A stretch of DNA of 64,000 bases from Anarhynchus alexandrinus (Eukaryota; Chordata; Aves; Charadriiformes; Charadriidae). The notes beneath the pieces are model-generated. The model did no database searches. It worked only from the letters and a program-made list of their open reading frames with translations, and was not told the DNA's origin. Location: assembly GCA_008711295.1 (NCBI GenBank), contig VUYV01000070.1:128826-192825 (forward strand), written 5' to 3'. Made by a program: the position numbers and the translations under genes. Shown piece after piece: positions 47,501 to 60,995 of this stretch (positions are counted from its first letter, which is position 1; every line of letters starts with the position of its first letter).

Positions 47501-50500
47501 CAGTATTTAGGGTTCCAAAAACTGACAAAATTTAATTTTTTATTGATTTATTTTTATTTACTTTCTGGTTTGGGGCATTTGAAGTTTCTGTGCATTGTCT
47601 TTGACAGTATGGCTATACATATATTTTTTAATATAAAGCTAGTGCTTCTCACGAATTATGTAATTTCAGCAGATAAAATTTCAAAGAATCACCAAAAGAT
47701 CAAAATCTATTGTATCAGAAGCCATCAATAAAGTATATTTTTTGGTAATGCTCTTGTGATTTTTGTGGTATGCGCATATCATTAGTGAAACTGGGGCATC
47801 TAAGCCAATATCCTTACAAATGACCTTGGTAGCCACTGTTTTGGAAAGAAACTTGTTTACCCTCTTGTTTTCAATGGAAGTGAGAACTTGGAGAATATCC
47901 TTTTGATTGGGAGATGCTGCCGGCATGAATATTAAAGAAAAATGAGGAAGGGTTTGGAGGGAGCATCTCAAGTGTTCCTTTAAAGTCTAATCAGCATTAT
48001 TTTATGCTGGCTGTAGCAAAGAACTTTTGAGTCTGCCTTAGGATATGATTAACATTTATTATTTTAAACAAAATGAGCAAGCCAATTCTCATCAGTTGGT
48101 TTATTCAACTTCTGTGCTTTTGGCTGTGAACTCCATATTAAATACTGTTTGCTTTGAGGCTGTTTTTAATACTAGTCTTCAGAAATAAATTAATTTCCTG
48201 CCTCCTGAGTCTCGACAGCAGTTGTTCACTTTTTCTTTCATTGATTATTTTGCTATTAAATGTTAAGTTCCTCTGCACTTTTTTTTTTTAAGTTCCACCT
48301 GTTTTTCTGTCATCTTTGCTCAGTTTTTGACCTGCTGACTGCCTTACATGGCACTGAGTCGTTCCTTCAGCTTTTCGTCCCTAGTATAATGCCTGCTTTT
48401 TCTCCTTCATCTTACCCTTGCAAAGCACTAGTAAAGCATGAGTAGCCCTGGGAGTCTCTATTTTTCTTCCAAGAAGGGCCTCCGGTATTAACACCAACAG
48501 CCCTTAATGCTTTTGTCTGTTTGCGGGGTGTTTGCAGGTGTCATGGATAAAATAACAAATTTTCTAGAGCAGGGACTTTGGAAACCAATGTTTATGCTTC
48601 TAGTTTCTCTAAAAGGAGTCTGCTTACATGGAAGTGAGACGTAAAGTATGCTGTGACAGACTTCTCCTGGACTGTAATCATATTTATTCATAAGATAACT
48701 AGTGAGAAAATGCAAGCTGACAAGTTGAAGCTAACTTGGGAAGCTAACTTGGGTCCTGCTCAAGCCAGCTGAGGACAATGAGCCACAACAAAAGAGACGT
48801 ATTTTTTTTTAAGTGGTGATTTAAGCAGAGAAGGTAAAGAAAGGTCATGCACGGGAGAAGCCCCAAAGGGAGCTCACTGCCAGCATAGGGTTTATGGTAG
48901 TTCTGTGTCACTTCTGACACTGTGTGACTCCGCTTACAGAAGAGCGAGAGGAGATCACGGTCAGTAACTTCACATTTTTCCACTCCCCTTCTGTTTTCTA
49001 GGAACTTGTTGGAGAGTTTCCTATGGATTACAGGCAGCTCCCGATGCTAGTGTTCAAGTGTTGGTGTAGCCTCTGATACTTAAAGCTGAGATTTTTTTTC
49101 CTAGGGAGCCTTTCTTTTAGTCTCCTCATAAAACCTCAAAAATACTTTTAAAATGGCAGAGCTTCAGAAATAACACGTGACTCGAGGATAAAGAGAGGAA
49201 AGCAGTGTATCTGGTGCTGTAGTGTTAAAAGTTAGATACTGAGATGTGCCAGTTTCCAGTGTCAGCATTTAAATAAAATTAAAAAAAGAAAGATTTCTTC
49301 CATCTGTCACCAATTCAGAATAGATCAGGATTAGTTTTCAGTCTCTTCCTTTGGAAAGTTATCCCAAAGTCCACTGGAATTTGTCATTAAGGAGGCTTTC
49401 AGCTTGAATGTTCTTTACTTAATTAACCAGATACTAGTAGTTCTACCTCTTTTTAGCTACCAGTAGTAATACCTCTTTTCAGTCCCTTATTGGCCTTCTA
49501 TAGGTGGCCTCCTGTTTTGCTGCCTTTTCAATCTGTTCCTAAAATGGAGTCCTACATTAAAGACCTTATAATATTTTAATATAAGGGGAAAAAATCATAT
49601 GTAAATCATATGAAAAAATCATATAGCATTATTTATTGGATATTTCTCTGGATCTTAAAAGATAACAGACTGATCTATAAGTGGTAGCATTTGTTTGCCT
49701 CTTCAGAGTCCCAGTTTGCTTTTCCATCTTGCAGCCTTCTAGTGCATCTGGTGGTGCACCTGCGCACAATGTAGCCTGTCCTCTGATCCTTTCCCCATTG
49801 AAGAAGCCTCTGAAGCATCTTGTTTATGTAGGGATTTATGTGTAATTCAGGCTTGATTTGTTATAAACTCAGTTTTATAAATTTCACAAGAAAAGTCTTT
49901 TTTAGACTTTAAACCCAACAACTAAATCACCCCAATTGCTTCTGCTTAGTGTAGAAGGTAGCAACGGCTTGTGAGAGCCCTTTGAGCTACAAGAGGTTGT
50001 GCCACAGGTGGGGGGGCTGGTCCTCAGATCTGCTGTCCTGGTGGAGGTGTGCCCTGCCATCACGGATGGAAACTGCTGCGGCATCCAGGCGTGTTCATCT
50101 GAACAGGGTTTCATCCCGGTGCCTGAGGTAGTCTTTCACCCTCTCAGGTAGCCTGGAGTGGTAGCCTAGTCAGTGCGGCTGTTGTGAGGGTGGCTGTCGA
50201 CTTCACCAGGACGCAGCTTACCTGGTTTCCTGGAGGGCTCCAGCCATCCCAGCTCTTAGGAATCTCTGATGAGACCAGGTACGCACAGCTGAACAATGCT
50301 GTCAACAGACCTGTGATGCTTTCTTTCAGTGAGGTGAAAGCTCTCGAGGTCCCTGCCAGCCCATCGTTTCCTCATGACTCCAAATTCAGACATCAGTTTG
50401 ATTTTTAGGTTGTGTAAGTAAGATCCATCAGCAAGGCAGCTTTGAAAATAGAGTGCCTCTGGTCGCTGGTCACATATCTCTAGGGTATCGCACAGTCTCC

Positions 50501-53500
50501 AAAGTCCTGGCAGAAGAGGAGGGGTTGCTAGCAGGATGCAGGTGGGCAATTCTCAGCTCAGGCTGCTGAACCACTGTGGAGAAAAGGACCAAATATATAT
50601 CAGCAGTTAGAAATACCATGAGAAACTAGCCTAGAAAACAGAGCAGGTGGGGACGTGCTGCAGGGTTATAAAATAGCTGGAATTTCCTTAATTGCCTGGG
50701 ACTTCGTGCTTAGCTCGATTAGGCTGTTGTAGTCCATTTGAGCGGTGACAAAGCTGTGAATAATTGAGATGAGCTAGTGTCTGCCAGAATGGGACAGAGT
50801 CTGGGTTTTGCTGTAGACATATATTGCTAGTGGGCGATGCTGTATGAGAGCAGCAAAGAAACCAGTAACGCGTACGTATGTCCAGACCACGGGCAACATG
50901 CGGACAGCCTTTGCAGAGCTTCTTGTAGTTTGTCAGGCACAGAGGGCAAATTCTTCTATATTTTCCATGCACAACCCCATAGCTGCTGTAGATAATGAAC
51001 ACTTTGCTCTCCTGAGATGCTTAACCTCTGGCATAGACCACGTATGTGCTCAGAATAGCAAGTATATTATTGTGCAGTGTGAAGCTATGATAACTGTGTT
51101 TTATGTAGATGTAGTGCAGTGTGTTTGCCCTCCTTAAACTTATCAAAGAACATACATTTTGTTCAGCTGAATTGATTTACATTTTAGTGTTCGTGACACT
51201 TTTTTGTCTGTGGTGCTGTGACTGTTCCTGATCATGAAGAGAGATGCTGCCATTATTTTTTTTTTTAGCATTATTTATTGGAGTTCCTTAAACAAAAATC
51301 AAACATTGAGTTCCTCATGGCCCAAACAAAGGAAACGTTTTTCTCCAGCCTCCTCCCTGTTGGTCTCTTGGCATAACAAGCTGCCATTTCAAATATTCAG
51401 GGACTTCTTTTGTTCGCCTGTCTTTTGGGGTTTTTTATTTTGTTTTGCTGGATTTCAGTTTATTTGCAAAATCCATATTGGATAGAGCCCTTTAAAAGGG
51501 AGGGCAGATGCTCTTGGGCCTTCTCTTGCCAGCTTAAAAAAATCATGGAAATGAACTTGTTCCTCTTTCTCTGCACCTAGTTATTTAAATGTTTGATTTG
51601 GCACTGAGTCCAAAAAAAAAAACCAAACCTCACTGGCCATGCTGAAAATCAGCATTTCATGAGAGCACTGTTCATGTACATAATGTTCAGATTTTTCCCT
51701 TTGTGCCAAGGTCCTAGCTTGGCCCCCGTAGCCCATCTACTTGATCAATCATTGTGGTACCTTGTGGCATGTACTTTTCAGCAATCAACGGAATGTGGCC
51801 TATGTGGGATATAACAAAAACACAGGAGAGGACTGATACTTCTCTTGACGATGTACCAATGTCAGCTCCCAAGTATATCTTAATTAGCCTGTTAATTTAT
51901 ATTTTTTTTTTTTTACAGAAATGGACACTTTATTTCAATAGCAGAGACCTTTCAACCTTATGCTTCACCTTTTCGTCTACATGTTCTTTAAAGAATTTTC
52001 TGTTGAAAACCAGCTATATAAATGTATATATTTTACAACTCTGTATTTTAAGAAAAATTTGATTAAATACTCACTTCCCATTGAATCACTCGAGATGTCA
52101 TAAGAGCATCCAGAGCAAAACAGAATTTCCAGAATTAGGATTGTGAAAATGCCTCATTTGTTTTCATTGAATATAAGGATTCAATTTTCATAAAGTATGT
52201 TGGTTTTTTTACTGCTTCAGGTGTATAGTATTTTAAAAAAACTATTACCCAAGGCTTTTGGTCATTTTCTGTGTGTATACTGCAAGCACTATTTGAAAAC
52301 ACTGCTTATCCTAACACTAAACACACAATTACAGTAGAAGCAAATGCATTTGCAATGGAGAAGGATATCTGGGAGCAGCTTACGACTGCATTGAGGTTCC
52401 TGGACTGTACACGTGTTGGCAAAGGCGTATATAGCCTCTCGTTAAAGTCTGCCAGCTTTTCCCTTGCCTGCTGCTGTGTTACAGGACTTCTGCCTGGGTT
52501 GAGTCAGAGCCACTTGAACAACTTCCATTTTTATTGCCAGTCTGGAGGGGAAAAAAAAAATCGCCAAAAAACAAATCAGTGGTGGAAAGTGTTCTGCTGT
52601 GGATTTGCTGTGTCGAAGATAGCTGCGCGTGTATGTAGGAAGCAGAGTTGAATTGTACTTTACAGAGCTTTTCTGGACTAACGCTAACTTCTGTGCCCAT
52701 GCCCTTTTTATCCCAGTGCTGATTTGTGTGAGAGTAAACTGCACGGGGATGGCTTGCCTACTGCTGGGTACGTGATGTCATTGAAATGAATGAGAGACCT
52801 TATGTCAGTAGTAGTGTTTTCTTCGTCACACAGGATTTGCCAGCACGTAAAAGTTGTTTCATTTTGTTAGCTGACTTCTATGTAAAGCCATAGTTTTCTC
52901 AACATATATAATTAATCTGTTTTGAAACACCTTCGTGGCTTGATGTCAGCTGCAGAGTTTCCTCGTAGTCGCGTTGGGTCACAGATGGCAAGGGAGGAGG
53001 GAAGAGACTATCTTTTGGGAAGAGAACCTCTGCCTGCATTTTCCTAATCAGATTTGTGATTTCTGTGTAATTGGGTGGTTTTGTTCCACAAAGCATAAGC
53101 TACTGCCGGAATGCAAACTTCAGACATCTCTGGTCTTTTTTGAATTTGCTAATTCTGAAGCTTTCTGTCCTGCATTTCAATTGTGCTTTGATTATGACAA
53201 CTTTGAAAGAACTGTGCTTTGATGGAATCTCGTATGAGGCATCTCTCTTGAAGCAAGTTAAAACCTGTGTTTTAAAACATGGTGTTTGCATCTTAATCAA
53301 TACCGAGACACAGTGAATTAATCTGTGTATAGCCCTGAGGGGATCTTCTTACTATGGGATTACTTTCTGTGCCTTAAAGGCATTACACCTGCAAGGAATA
53401 GCAGCACAACAGTAGTGTGGGGCTTGCGGGTGTGCATGGAAGCTCAAATCTGTGCTATCTACGTGTGTATTTCCATAAATACAGGCAGGGAAATTTCTAG

Positions 53501-56500
53501 GCATCTCTGGAAGCTAATCATCTGGACTCCTAAACTGCAGAGAGGATTACTGGAAAAACTGTTAACTTGGTCTGAATGAATGAGCTGAGTTCAGATTCAG
53601 GATTATGCCATGATTCTCTTGATATCCTCTACTTCTCGGTTCAGCACAACTCTTGCTGAATACAAGATTGTCAGGTGTCTGTGCTTTAACTTGCAACGTT
53701 GTGCATTGCAAAGGCGATTGGGACTATTGATTAAGTTAAGCAGGAGGCTGAAAAGTGGCGCGGCCAGTGGGAACATCCTTTGAGGAAAGAGGAGGGCAAA
53801 TGTTATCTTTTTACTTACTATGCATTTTGAAGACTGCTTAATATGAGCAGTTGCCATTAGATTTTCTATATTTAAATATGTTCATTAATACAGCTGCATT
53901 TCTGTATCAACGCACCCATAGGAAGATTCAAGGCAAATCAGTATCTCTGGCTACTTATTAATTGATTTTGCTGACTCTTCCTCTGTTATTTGTTCTACTT
54001 TGATTTCTGTAATAAAATTACTTTCACATTTGTTATGGGATTCTCTTAAGCCTTACAGACCAGATGCAACAGAACACCATAGTGTGCAGGCAGCTTTTAA
54101 ACAAATGCTGAAATCTTACTGAAGCCAATGGCATTTAAGCATGAGCTTTGCAGAACTGGGATGTAATGTTCAACCAGTGAAGAGTGGGATGAAACACCCA
54201 CCTTTCTGTTTTTACTATCATCATAAAATGAGTACAAGTATTTTTATGCACAAAGTAAAGCCCTCTAATGTGAAGGTGGTGACCATTTTTGGTGCCTTTT
54301 CTGCCGCCTCATGTACATCTTCTAGACTTCTGAGGTCTTAGTGTGACCTAGCCCTGCCGTACTGCAAGAAGCTCTGCAGTCTGCTGCACATAAAGCTAAG
54401 GTTTTTTAAATTCATATATTTGCTATGGCAGGTACTGTGAAATGTAAAACTCTGAGGCAAAACATTGGAGGAACGAAATCCAGATGTTACAGACTTACTG
54501 ATGGAAACTCGTCATCCTCTTCTTACACATACTTAAACTGATCAGCTGTCTGAATATGGAAGGAGTTCCCAAGTGTTTCCTCTGCTGTGGTTTGATAGCC
54601 AGTGGAATGAGCTTTTCCTTTCCTCCCAATATCAAGAGCAGCCAGTGCCCACAGACTAGAGAAGATGCCATCTAAGCTCGTATAACTCACATTGTTTCCC
54701 TGTGTGCAGCACACAGTGTCATTACAACTGTTTTTTGGGTTGGGTTTTTTTTCCACTTTGTTTTCCTTTTGGTTATTCTATGAAATTTGCCATGCAGCTG
54801 AAATTGGAAATTATCACTGGGTTTTTTTTAGGGTTGGCTTTTCTGTTCTTCATTTCCCAGCAATGTTCAAAAAATTGGAAAAGCAGTGATCTTTTCTGAA
54901 ATATGTATTTAAGTAAATCGGTGTTGTATATAAGACTTCAAGCTTCAGTAGAGCATAAACTGGAACACTGGAACATTGGCTTTTGCTGCTGTACAGTGGG
55001 TACCTCAATTTTAGGTAATCCTTATAAACCCTGAGCCAAAGACAATGAGAAAGAAAAAAAGGCTTAAGAAACTCAGTGGTCTAAATTGACAAGATAGTAT
55101 CGCCTAAAAAATCTGAGCTTTTATTAATGTATTCTGCAGGACTGTAATTACAGTAGATATGAAACTCTTCAGTCTGCCTGGTGCTAAATTAGGGAGGCGA
55201 GCACTGCTGTTCAGGAAAAAGCCCTTATTGCAGGCTAAGTGCTGTAGCCTCTTGTACTTAAGTGCCTGAACTTGTCCTGTCTCAGGGCAGTTAACTGTAA
55301 AAAGTTTCCAATTGGTTTCATGAACTATATTGTTGTAGTAAATAGTTTATTTTCAGTTGATCCAACTCAAAAAGCATTAAGAAATTCTATGTTAGTCATG
55401 GGAAAAACAAGTTTGCATAGCTATTCTGCCTCTTACAGCCCACATTTCTTCTTTTTTTCAATTATAAAGGATTTATAGCACAAAAGCATGTTAAATGTTG
55501 TTCATGTACACACCTGCATATGGCATTATGTTCTCGTGCCCTGATTCTGCCAGCAGACCTGCATGGGTGAACCTTTGCAGTGGGGAGAGGAGTCCTGTGT
55601 GCGTGACCTTAAATTTGTCCATGATGCAATCCCTGGCATAACCGGTGGCATCAAACAGTGGAGCACCAGAGTCCTCATTCCTTTTGCCCGTGTGGGTAAT
55701 CCCAGCGACCGTGGTGAAGATCTTACAGTTAATAACTCTGCTAAGGTTTATATGTGGTTGCAGACTTTACTTTGTTTCTCACTTACTGCTGCTTTGTTTT
55801 TCCTTTTTTTCAAAGAAAACTTTAAGTCTTCTATTGGTATTGATTTATTTTTTTTTTCTGTGCATTTTTATTATTAAACCTTGCCTTGCTGCTGCTTGTC
55901 AGAATTAAATGAACCAGTGAGAAAATGCCTGGTTTCAGGTTGGAGAAGGTGCAAAGTTTTTTGTTGTTTGTAGGATCAAGATGGCTAAGCAATTATTGAT
56001 AGCTCTTCCAGTTCTGGAGGCCTTTGAGGTGGTAAGGCAGAAAGGAGAGATTGTTTTCCAATTAAAGGTTAATAGTATGTAATATCTGAAAAGTTTTATT
56101 GTGGAGGTTACCTACTCATTAGAGAGCGTTTGCCTGGCATGGCCTGAATTGGTGTGCCTGACAAGTGTGGTGGGGTCTGGGATATTCTTGTCTGAAATAG
56201 TGTCTTTCTATCTGCTCAGTGATCTGTGGTGCACAAAGGAGTAATGTACTTAAAGTCTGGTTTTGAGCAAGACTGAGGAACAGCAGAAGTCCTCTTAAAA
56301 CTTCCTCTGCAATCTGATAGCATTTGTGTTCCTTCTGAGGCTCAGCAAACACCGGCAAATTGATTGTCACTCTTGTGTAGCAATCGAAGTACTCTCCTGT
56401 CAAAGCTTGTGCAGAGTTATTAACAAACAGGCAAAGGGGAGGATGGTCAGATCCTAGAAATATAGGAAGTATCTTGCTCAACGCGCATTTGGCTGTTTGT

Positions 56501-57840
56501 ATTTAATTTATATGTCTTCTTTTGTCCATAAGTGAATGTACCATTGTAAACTGTGCCCGTTCATGAATGCAGTTATATGCTCCGCTTCCCTCCCTTTCTT
56601 TTTCTACAGACCAAGGCCCCTGGCCAGGAGAGCAAGCGCTGGGCTATAAGTGTGGGAATGGAGCTGTCACAAGAAGCTGAGAACAGCTGCCTTCACTGGG
56701 TGTAGATTGTGGTACTAAAGTAGCAGACTACTTCATCAGAGGCTGGATGTTGAATGTAAACATCTGTCATCAATTTTGAGTGTGTTTAGGGTTAAACAGG
56801 TGGTCCCCTCAAGGCTGGTGAGACCACTTCAGGAGATACTCAGGTGTTTTGCTGAATGAGAATTGGCTCGAAGGCTGGCATCAGGGCGCTTGGGGTGGAT
56901 TTGGCAACCACAAAATACAGTCAAAACTGATCCTGAAATGGTCTGATTTAGCCTTTGCGCAAATGGGTAACTGTTGTGTGTCTGAGCATCCCATTAGCTT
57001 GCCAGTTTGAACACTAAAAGTAAATGTGTTCTCTTAATAACGAATTCTTCTTAAACAAGGTTTTTTTTTTACTTCATCAGAAGGCTTACCAGCTTACTGT
57101 CATAGCTCCTCCTGCCCTGTATGGCACTCGTATCCCTGGATTTCTTAATTCGGCACAGACTATTGGGTTCTTGGTAACAGACACTGCTACGTGTTTTCTA
57201 CTAGGTGGCATGTAGTTTCATTAAAACTCCATGCCCTAATAAAGCTTTCCTTGGCATCCCCTGGTTCTAACAATGTAGTGATTAGTTCATGAATAAAGAA
57301 ATCTTTTTTTCCTGACATAAACAGAATTGTCTAAGTCCATAGATTAATCTCATAATAGATTAATCTTAAAATGGAAGTGTTATTTCGTGTGCTTTGCTTG
57401 TCGTCTGCCAGAACAAAATCCACAGCTGGTTTTTGCAGGAACCTGCCATACCCTGAACTGTGATGTGGGACAGCTGTAGAGAGGCTTGTTGTTCTTGTCA
57501 TTCTTCCTCAAATATCCAGTTTTTGTACTGTGATAATTTTAGCACTTCGGGCACAGAACAATGCTTTGTCCTTATGTGGCTTGGTAGCTAATTTTGAACA
57601 TATGTGAAGCAGAAATACTTTGCTTTCTGGCCGAGAAAATGAAGATGACATGGCAATTTGCTCACGCTGGCTCATGGGGTGGCAGAAGTGGGGAATGAGG
57701 CACCAGGTCAGGCCTTGTGGTTGCCAGGACAGAAGTCATCTGCTGAAGTGGGACAGTTTTGCTGGCAGGCTGCTGTGTAACATGGCTGTACGTGCCTGTA
57801 TGGCCTCTGTCAGCACAACATGGGTGGGTGAATACGGGGA

Positions 57841-58193
57841 GAGGTATGAGAGATCTCATCAATGCTTACAAATATCTAAAGGGCGGGTCTCAAGAGGATG
57901 GGGCCAGACTCTTTTCAGTGGAGCCCAGTGACAGGACAAGGGGCAATGGGCACAAACTGGAACACAGGAAATTCCGTCTCAGCATGAGGAAAAGCTTCTT
58001 TACTTTGAGGGTGCCAGAGCACTGGAACAGGCTGCCCAGAGAGGTGGTGGAGTCTCCTTCTCTGGAGAGAATCAAAACCCGCCTGCATGTCTTCCTGTCC
58101 AGCCTGCTGTAGGTGACCCTGCTGTGGCAGGGGGGTTGGACTAGATGATCTCCGAAGGTCCCTTCCAACCCCTACCATTCTGTGATTCTGTGA
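57841..58193 (+). mobile_element. CR1 LINE 3' fragment, sense, in SRPX intron 1
   Basis: A 5'-truncated CR1 with the coding end nearly open ([47 protein letters not shown]), then ggcaggggggttggactaga and a terminal attctgtgattctgtga. It resembles the 18643-19390 copy in wording and 3' end, so the two are probably from the same subfamily. The open frame running into it from 57759 is a chance fusion of intron sequence and CR1. Confidence 0.95.
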
Positions 58194-60935
58194 GACTACC
58201 AGGTCCAGGCATGTGTGAAGAAGGGCATGTGGAGACAGGAGAAAACCCAGCACCTCTGTGTGGGGTGGTGCTACAGTGCCCAGGGCAGTGGCATGGTGGT
58301 GTAGATACATCCTCCCAGAGCCGGCCCAGCTCTTCAGGGCCAGCCCTCTGGACTGGGTTGGTTCTTCACAGTGGGGCCAGTGGGCAGTGGCCAAACTGCC
58401 CTTGGTGCCCCCAGCTTGTGCAGACCTCGTCGAGGCCTGGTGTCAGCTGGTGGGGTCTCTGTGAGACCAGGCTGCAGGAAAGTGGGAGCGAGACACTCCC
58501 AGGGCAGCACAAGGACAACCTCTCCCATGGTTCCCCAGGCCTGGCCTGTTGTGGTTATTAACAGTAACGAAACATTGCTTGTTAGGAAAGAAACCCAACT
58601 GGCTTCTCATTTTGAGCTAGAAAATCAGCTGGAAATGGGAGATGTCAAACTCCATGAACCGAGCCTCATTTCAGGGCAAGAGTAGTGAATAATTCTTTAA
58701 GGCCAATTTTTGTTAGACGACTTCCAAAAGCATTTATTTCTCATCTAAGGAAAGGTAAATACATAAGACTTCACATAGTTCTAACGTTTACTGATTTTAA
58801 ATGCTAACATCACTGCAAACTAAAATTTGGACAATTAAGAATGATAATGTTGAGATAACAGTTTTAGAACCCTCAACTGAGTAAACAGCTAAAAGTATGC
58901 CAATTTCTGACAGAATAATTGATGCTTAGAGAGGTGTTTATTTACATATCAAGGCCTCCGTGAAGCCCTCAGGGATCACAGCTTGCTCTTCATGTTACAC
59001 AGTCAGACTTCAAGTGCAGCAAAGTTTAATGTTTTTATGTTGAGAAGTTTCTCAGAGATCAGCGTTTAGGTATCAAAAATTCAACCACAACAATAAAAAT
59101 TTGAAAATCCAGAGAAATGGCTCCCAAGTGATTGGAAGCTAGTGCTATAGAAAGCCCTCAATGTCAGGAGAGAAGTTGTTTGGAAGTTGGCTTCATCAGG
59201 TCCCAGCTCAGAGCCTTCTGAAAACTGGTGGCAGGACTCCCAGTGATAACAGCAAGCTTTGAATTGACCCCAGGGTGAATTGTGGTGTTTACCACTTTTA
59301 TGGTAGATGTCAACACGGCTCTCTTGATTTTTCATATGCAGGAGTATGGTTCACGTAGCTGTAGTATTGGTGCAAGATTTTGGTCTGACATAGAGTGCAC
59401 GTCTCCCTTTCTTCCCTGCAGTTCCTGGAAGGGGCTGCTGAGCGCTGTGGGCTGGTCAAGGGTCCTGAGTGCTAACGCCCAACGAGCAAGTTACGAGGCA
59501 AGATGGGTCATGGGAGATGCAAAGAGCCTCATCTTCAGGCGGTCCAAACCCTTGCTAGCAGTGCTGCGGCTGATGCGGTGGAGGGCACTGCCCTTCTGTG
59601 GAGGGACCCTATGCACTAAAGCTACTCGCATGGAGCAGCTACAGAGACGTGGGATGGGTTTCTCTCCTGGGTTTTTCTGAGGCTGGTTTCACTGGTTTCT
59701 GGGAAGTTTATTTTGTTTCTTATAATAAGTGGAATCTATTGACAGATGCTGACAGTAATTTTGGGGAGATAAATTTTATTTTGGTAGCTCTTTCATCCTT
59801 ATGCTAAATCATCCTTGCCATTCATGTCTTTTGGGTTTGATTTCTGCAGAAAATTGTGTACTTTGCACATGAAATTAGTAGCTTATTGAGGTCCCTGAAT
59901 TATTTAATTTAGCCTAACTTTAAGCAGCAGCTTGTACAGACCATGGTGTCAGACCTGAACAAATGGTGATGAAATATCCCCATAGCTGTAATTGGAGATA
60001 CCGTGTGTGAGAAGCTCCTGTAGCATAGTGCTGAGCCTTCTTAGTACCTGCTTATTGCATGCAAAGTTTTTGGAAAGATTTCTCAGAGGGGAAATTTGGA
60101 CGAGCCCTTCTTCTTGGAGAAGACTTACCTAGAATTTGGACTAGACTTCATGCTCTGAAGCTGCTGATTTTAAATAAATGTCGCTTAAGGATATTTTGAA
60201 GGCTTTCTTGCTGACTGCCATGTTTTATTGACGAATTACTTGAATGGTGGTTGTCGTGGTTTCTGTTTTTTGTAAAGCAGTTTCTACCTTTATTTTAAGC
60301 TTTTAACTGTTGCACAGGTTTTTAAAAGTACAGAACTATACTACCTTTTTATTTTGAACAACCCCAGAAGACTGCTTGATACCAAACTGTGGTTTTGATT
60401 TGAGTGTATCTTGTGTTTGCAGGTAATGTACCTCAATGTTTTGTTCTTGGTATGAAGATCGTACAGGTTGTAAAAGAGAGTCGTTCTTGAGTTATGCACA
60501 TTTTACTTCTGCTGTTTGGCCTGATGGCTATTAACAGCCACTTACACTTTGGAACCACTTTATAGTGAAACCTTTGATGTGCCCCTTCACCTGTACCTCC
60601 TCTGTTCTCTCTGCTTAATAAAGCAACTTCTTGATAGGTGGGCTTTCCATAACAGAGGAGCTGTGACTTGACATGTGCAACATGGCATTGCACAACACTG
60701 CTCTAGGAGCAGTGAGAGAGATTTACTATTTCACTTGATTATCAAATCAATTTGCCCCTTCCAAATTCACTATAAACTGGGTCTGCTATGAATCTGAGCT
60801 TCAGAGAAGCCCGTGCTGATGGCATTGCGTAGATTATTGCATCCTAATCTTGCATGTCTTTTTGCAAAGCTTTCTTTTATTCTTAATTCATGTTTCCTTT
60901 CTTGCTGCAGTTTTTTTCTCTATTTTGTGTTGTAG

Positions 60936-60995
60936 GATCGGGATATTCACCCCTTGAAGATGACGAAGATGTGTATGCACGCAATAGATATAAAG
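60936..60995 (+). CDS. SRPX: SRPX exon 2: acidic mature N-terminus
   Basis: A 60-base exon after ttgtgttgtag and before the donor aaag/gtgaat, entering and leaving in phase 1. Joined to the last G of exon 1 it reads G then SGYSPLEDDEDVYARNRYK. Human SRPX has GSGDSPLEDDE...YSHPRYK at the same place, directly before the first sushi domain, so identification is firm. It is phase-symmetric, so skipping it would keep the frame. The sushi (CCP) exons, the HYR domain and the C-terminal domain must follow to the right of the window. Confidence 0.95.

Larger units (their letters stand above)
33903..60935 (+). other. SRPX: SRPX intron 1 (about 27 kb)
   Basis: This runs from the gtaggg donor to the tgttgtag acceptor. 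The intron is AT-rich with scattered GC-richer islands (about 40700-41500, 44700-45260, 46850-47130, 59400-59680) that hold short open frames on both strands without recognisable similarity. Contents that can be named are a one-base N gap (34010), a 32-bp tandem duplication (34691-34759), an ATT microsatellite (38497-38514), several homopolymer T or A tracts, and a CR1 fragment (57841-58193). No nested gene is supported. Confidence 0.75.

Noticed and set aside
57759..58112. 117-codon ORF running through unique sequence into CR1
   Set aside because: A chance fusion of intron sequence with the CR1 ORF2 end; no start context or homology for the first part.
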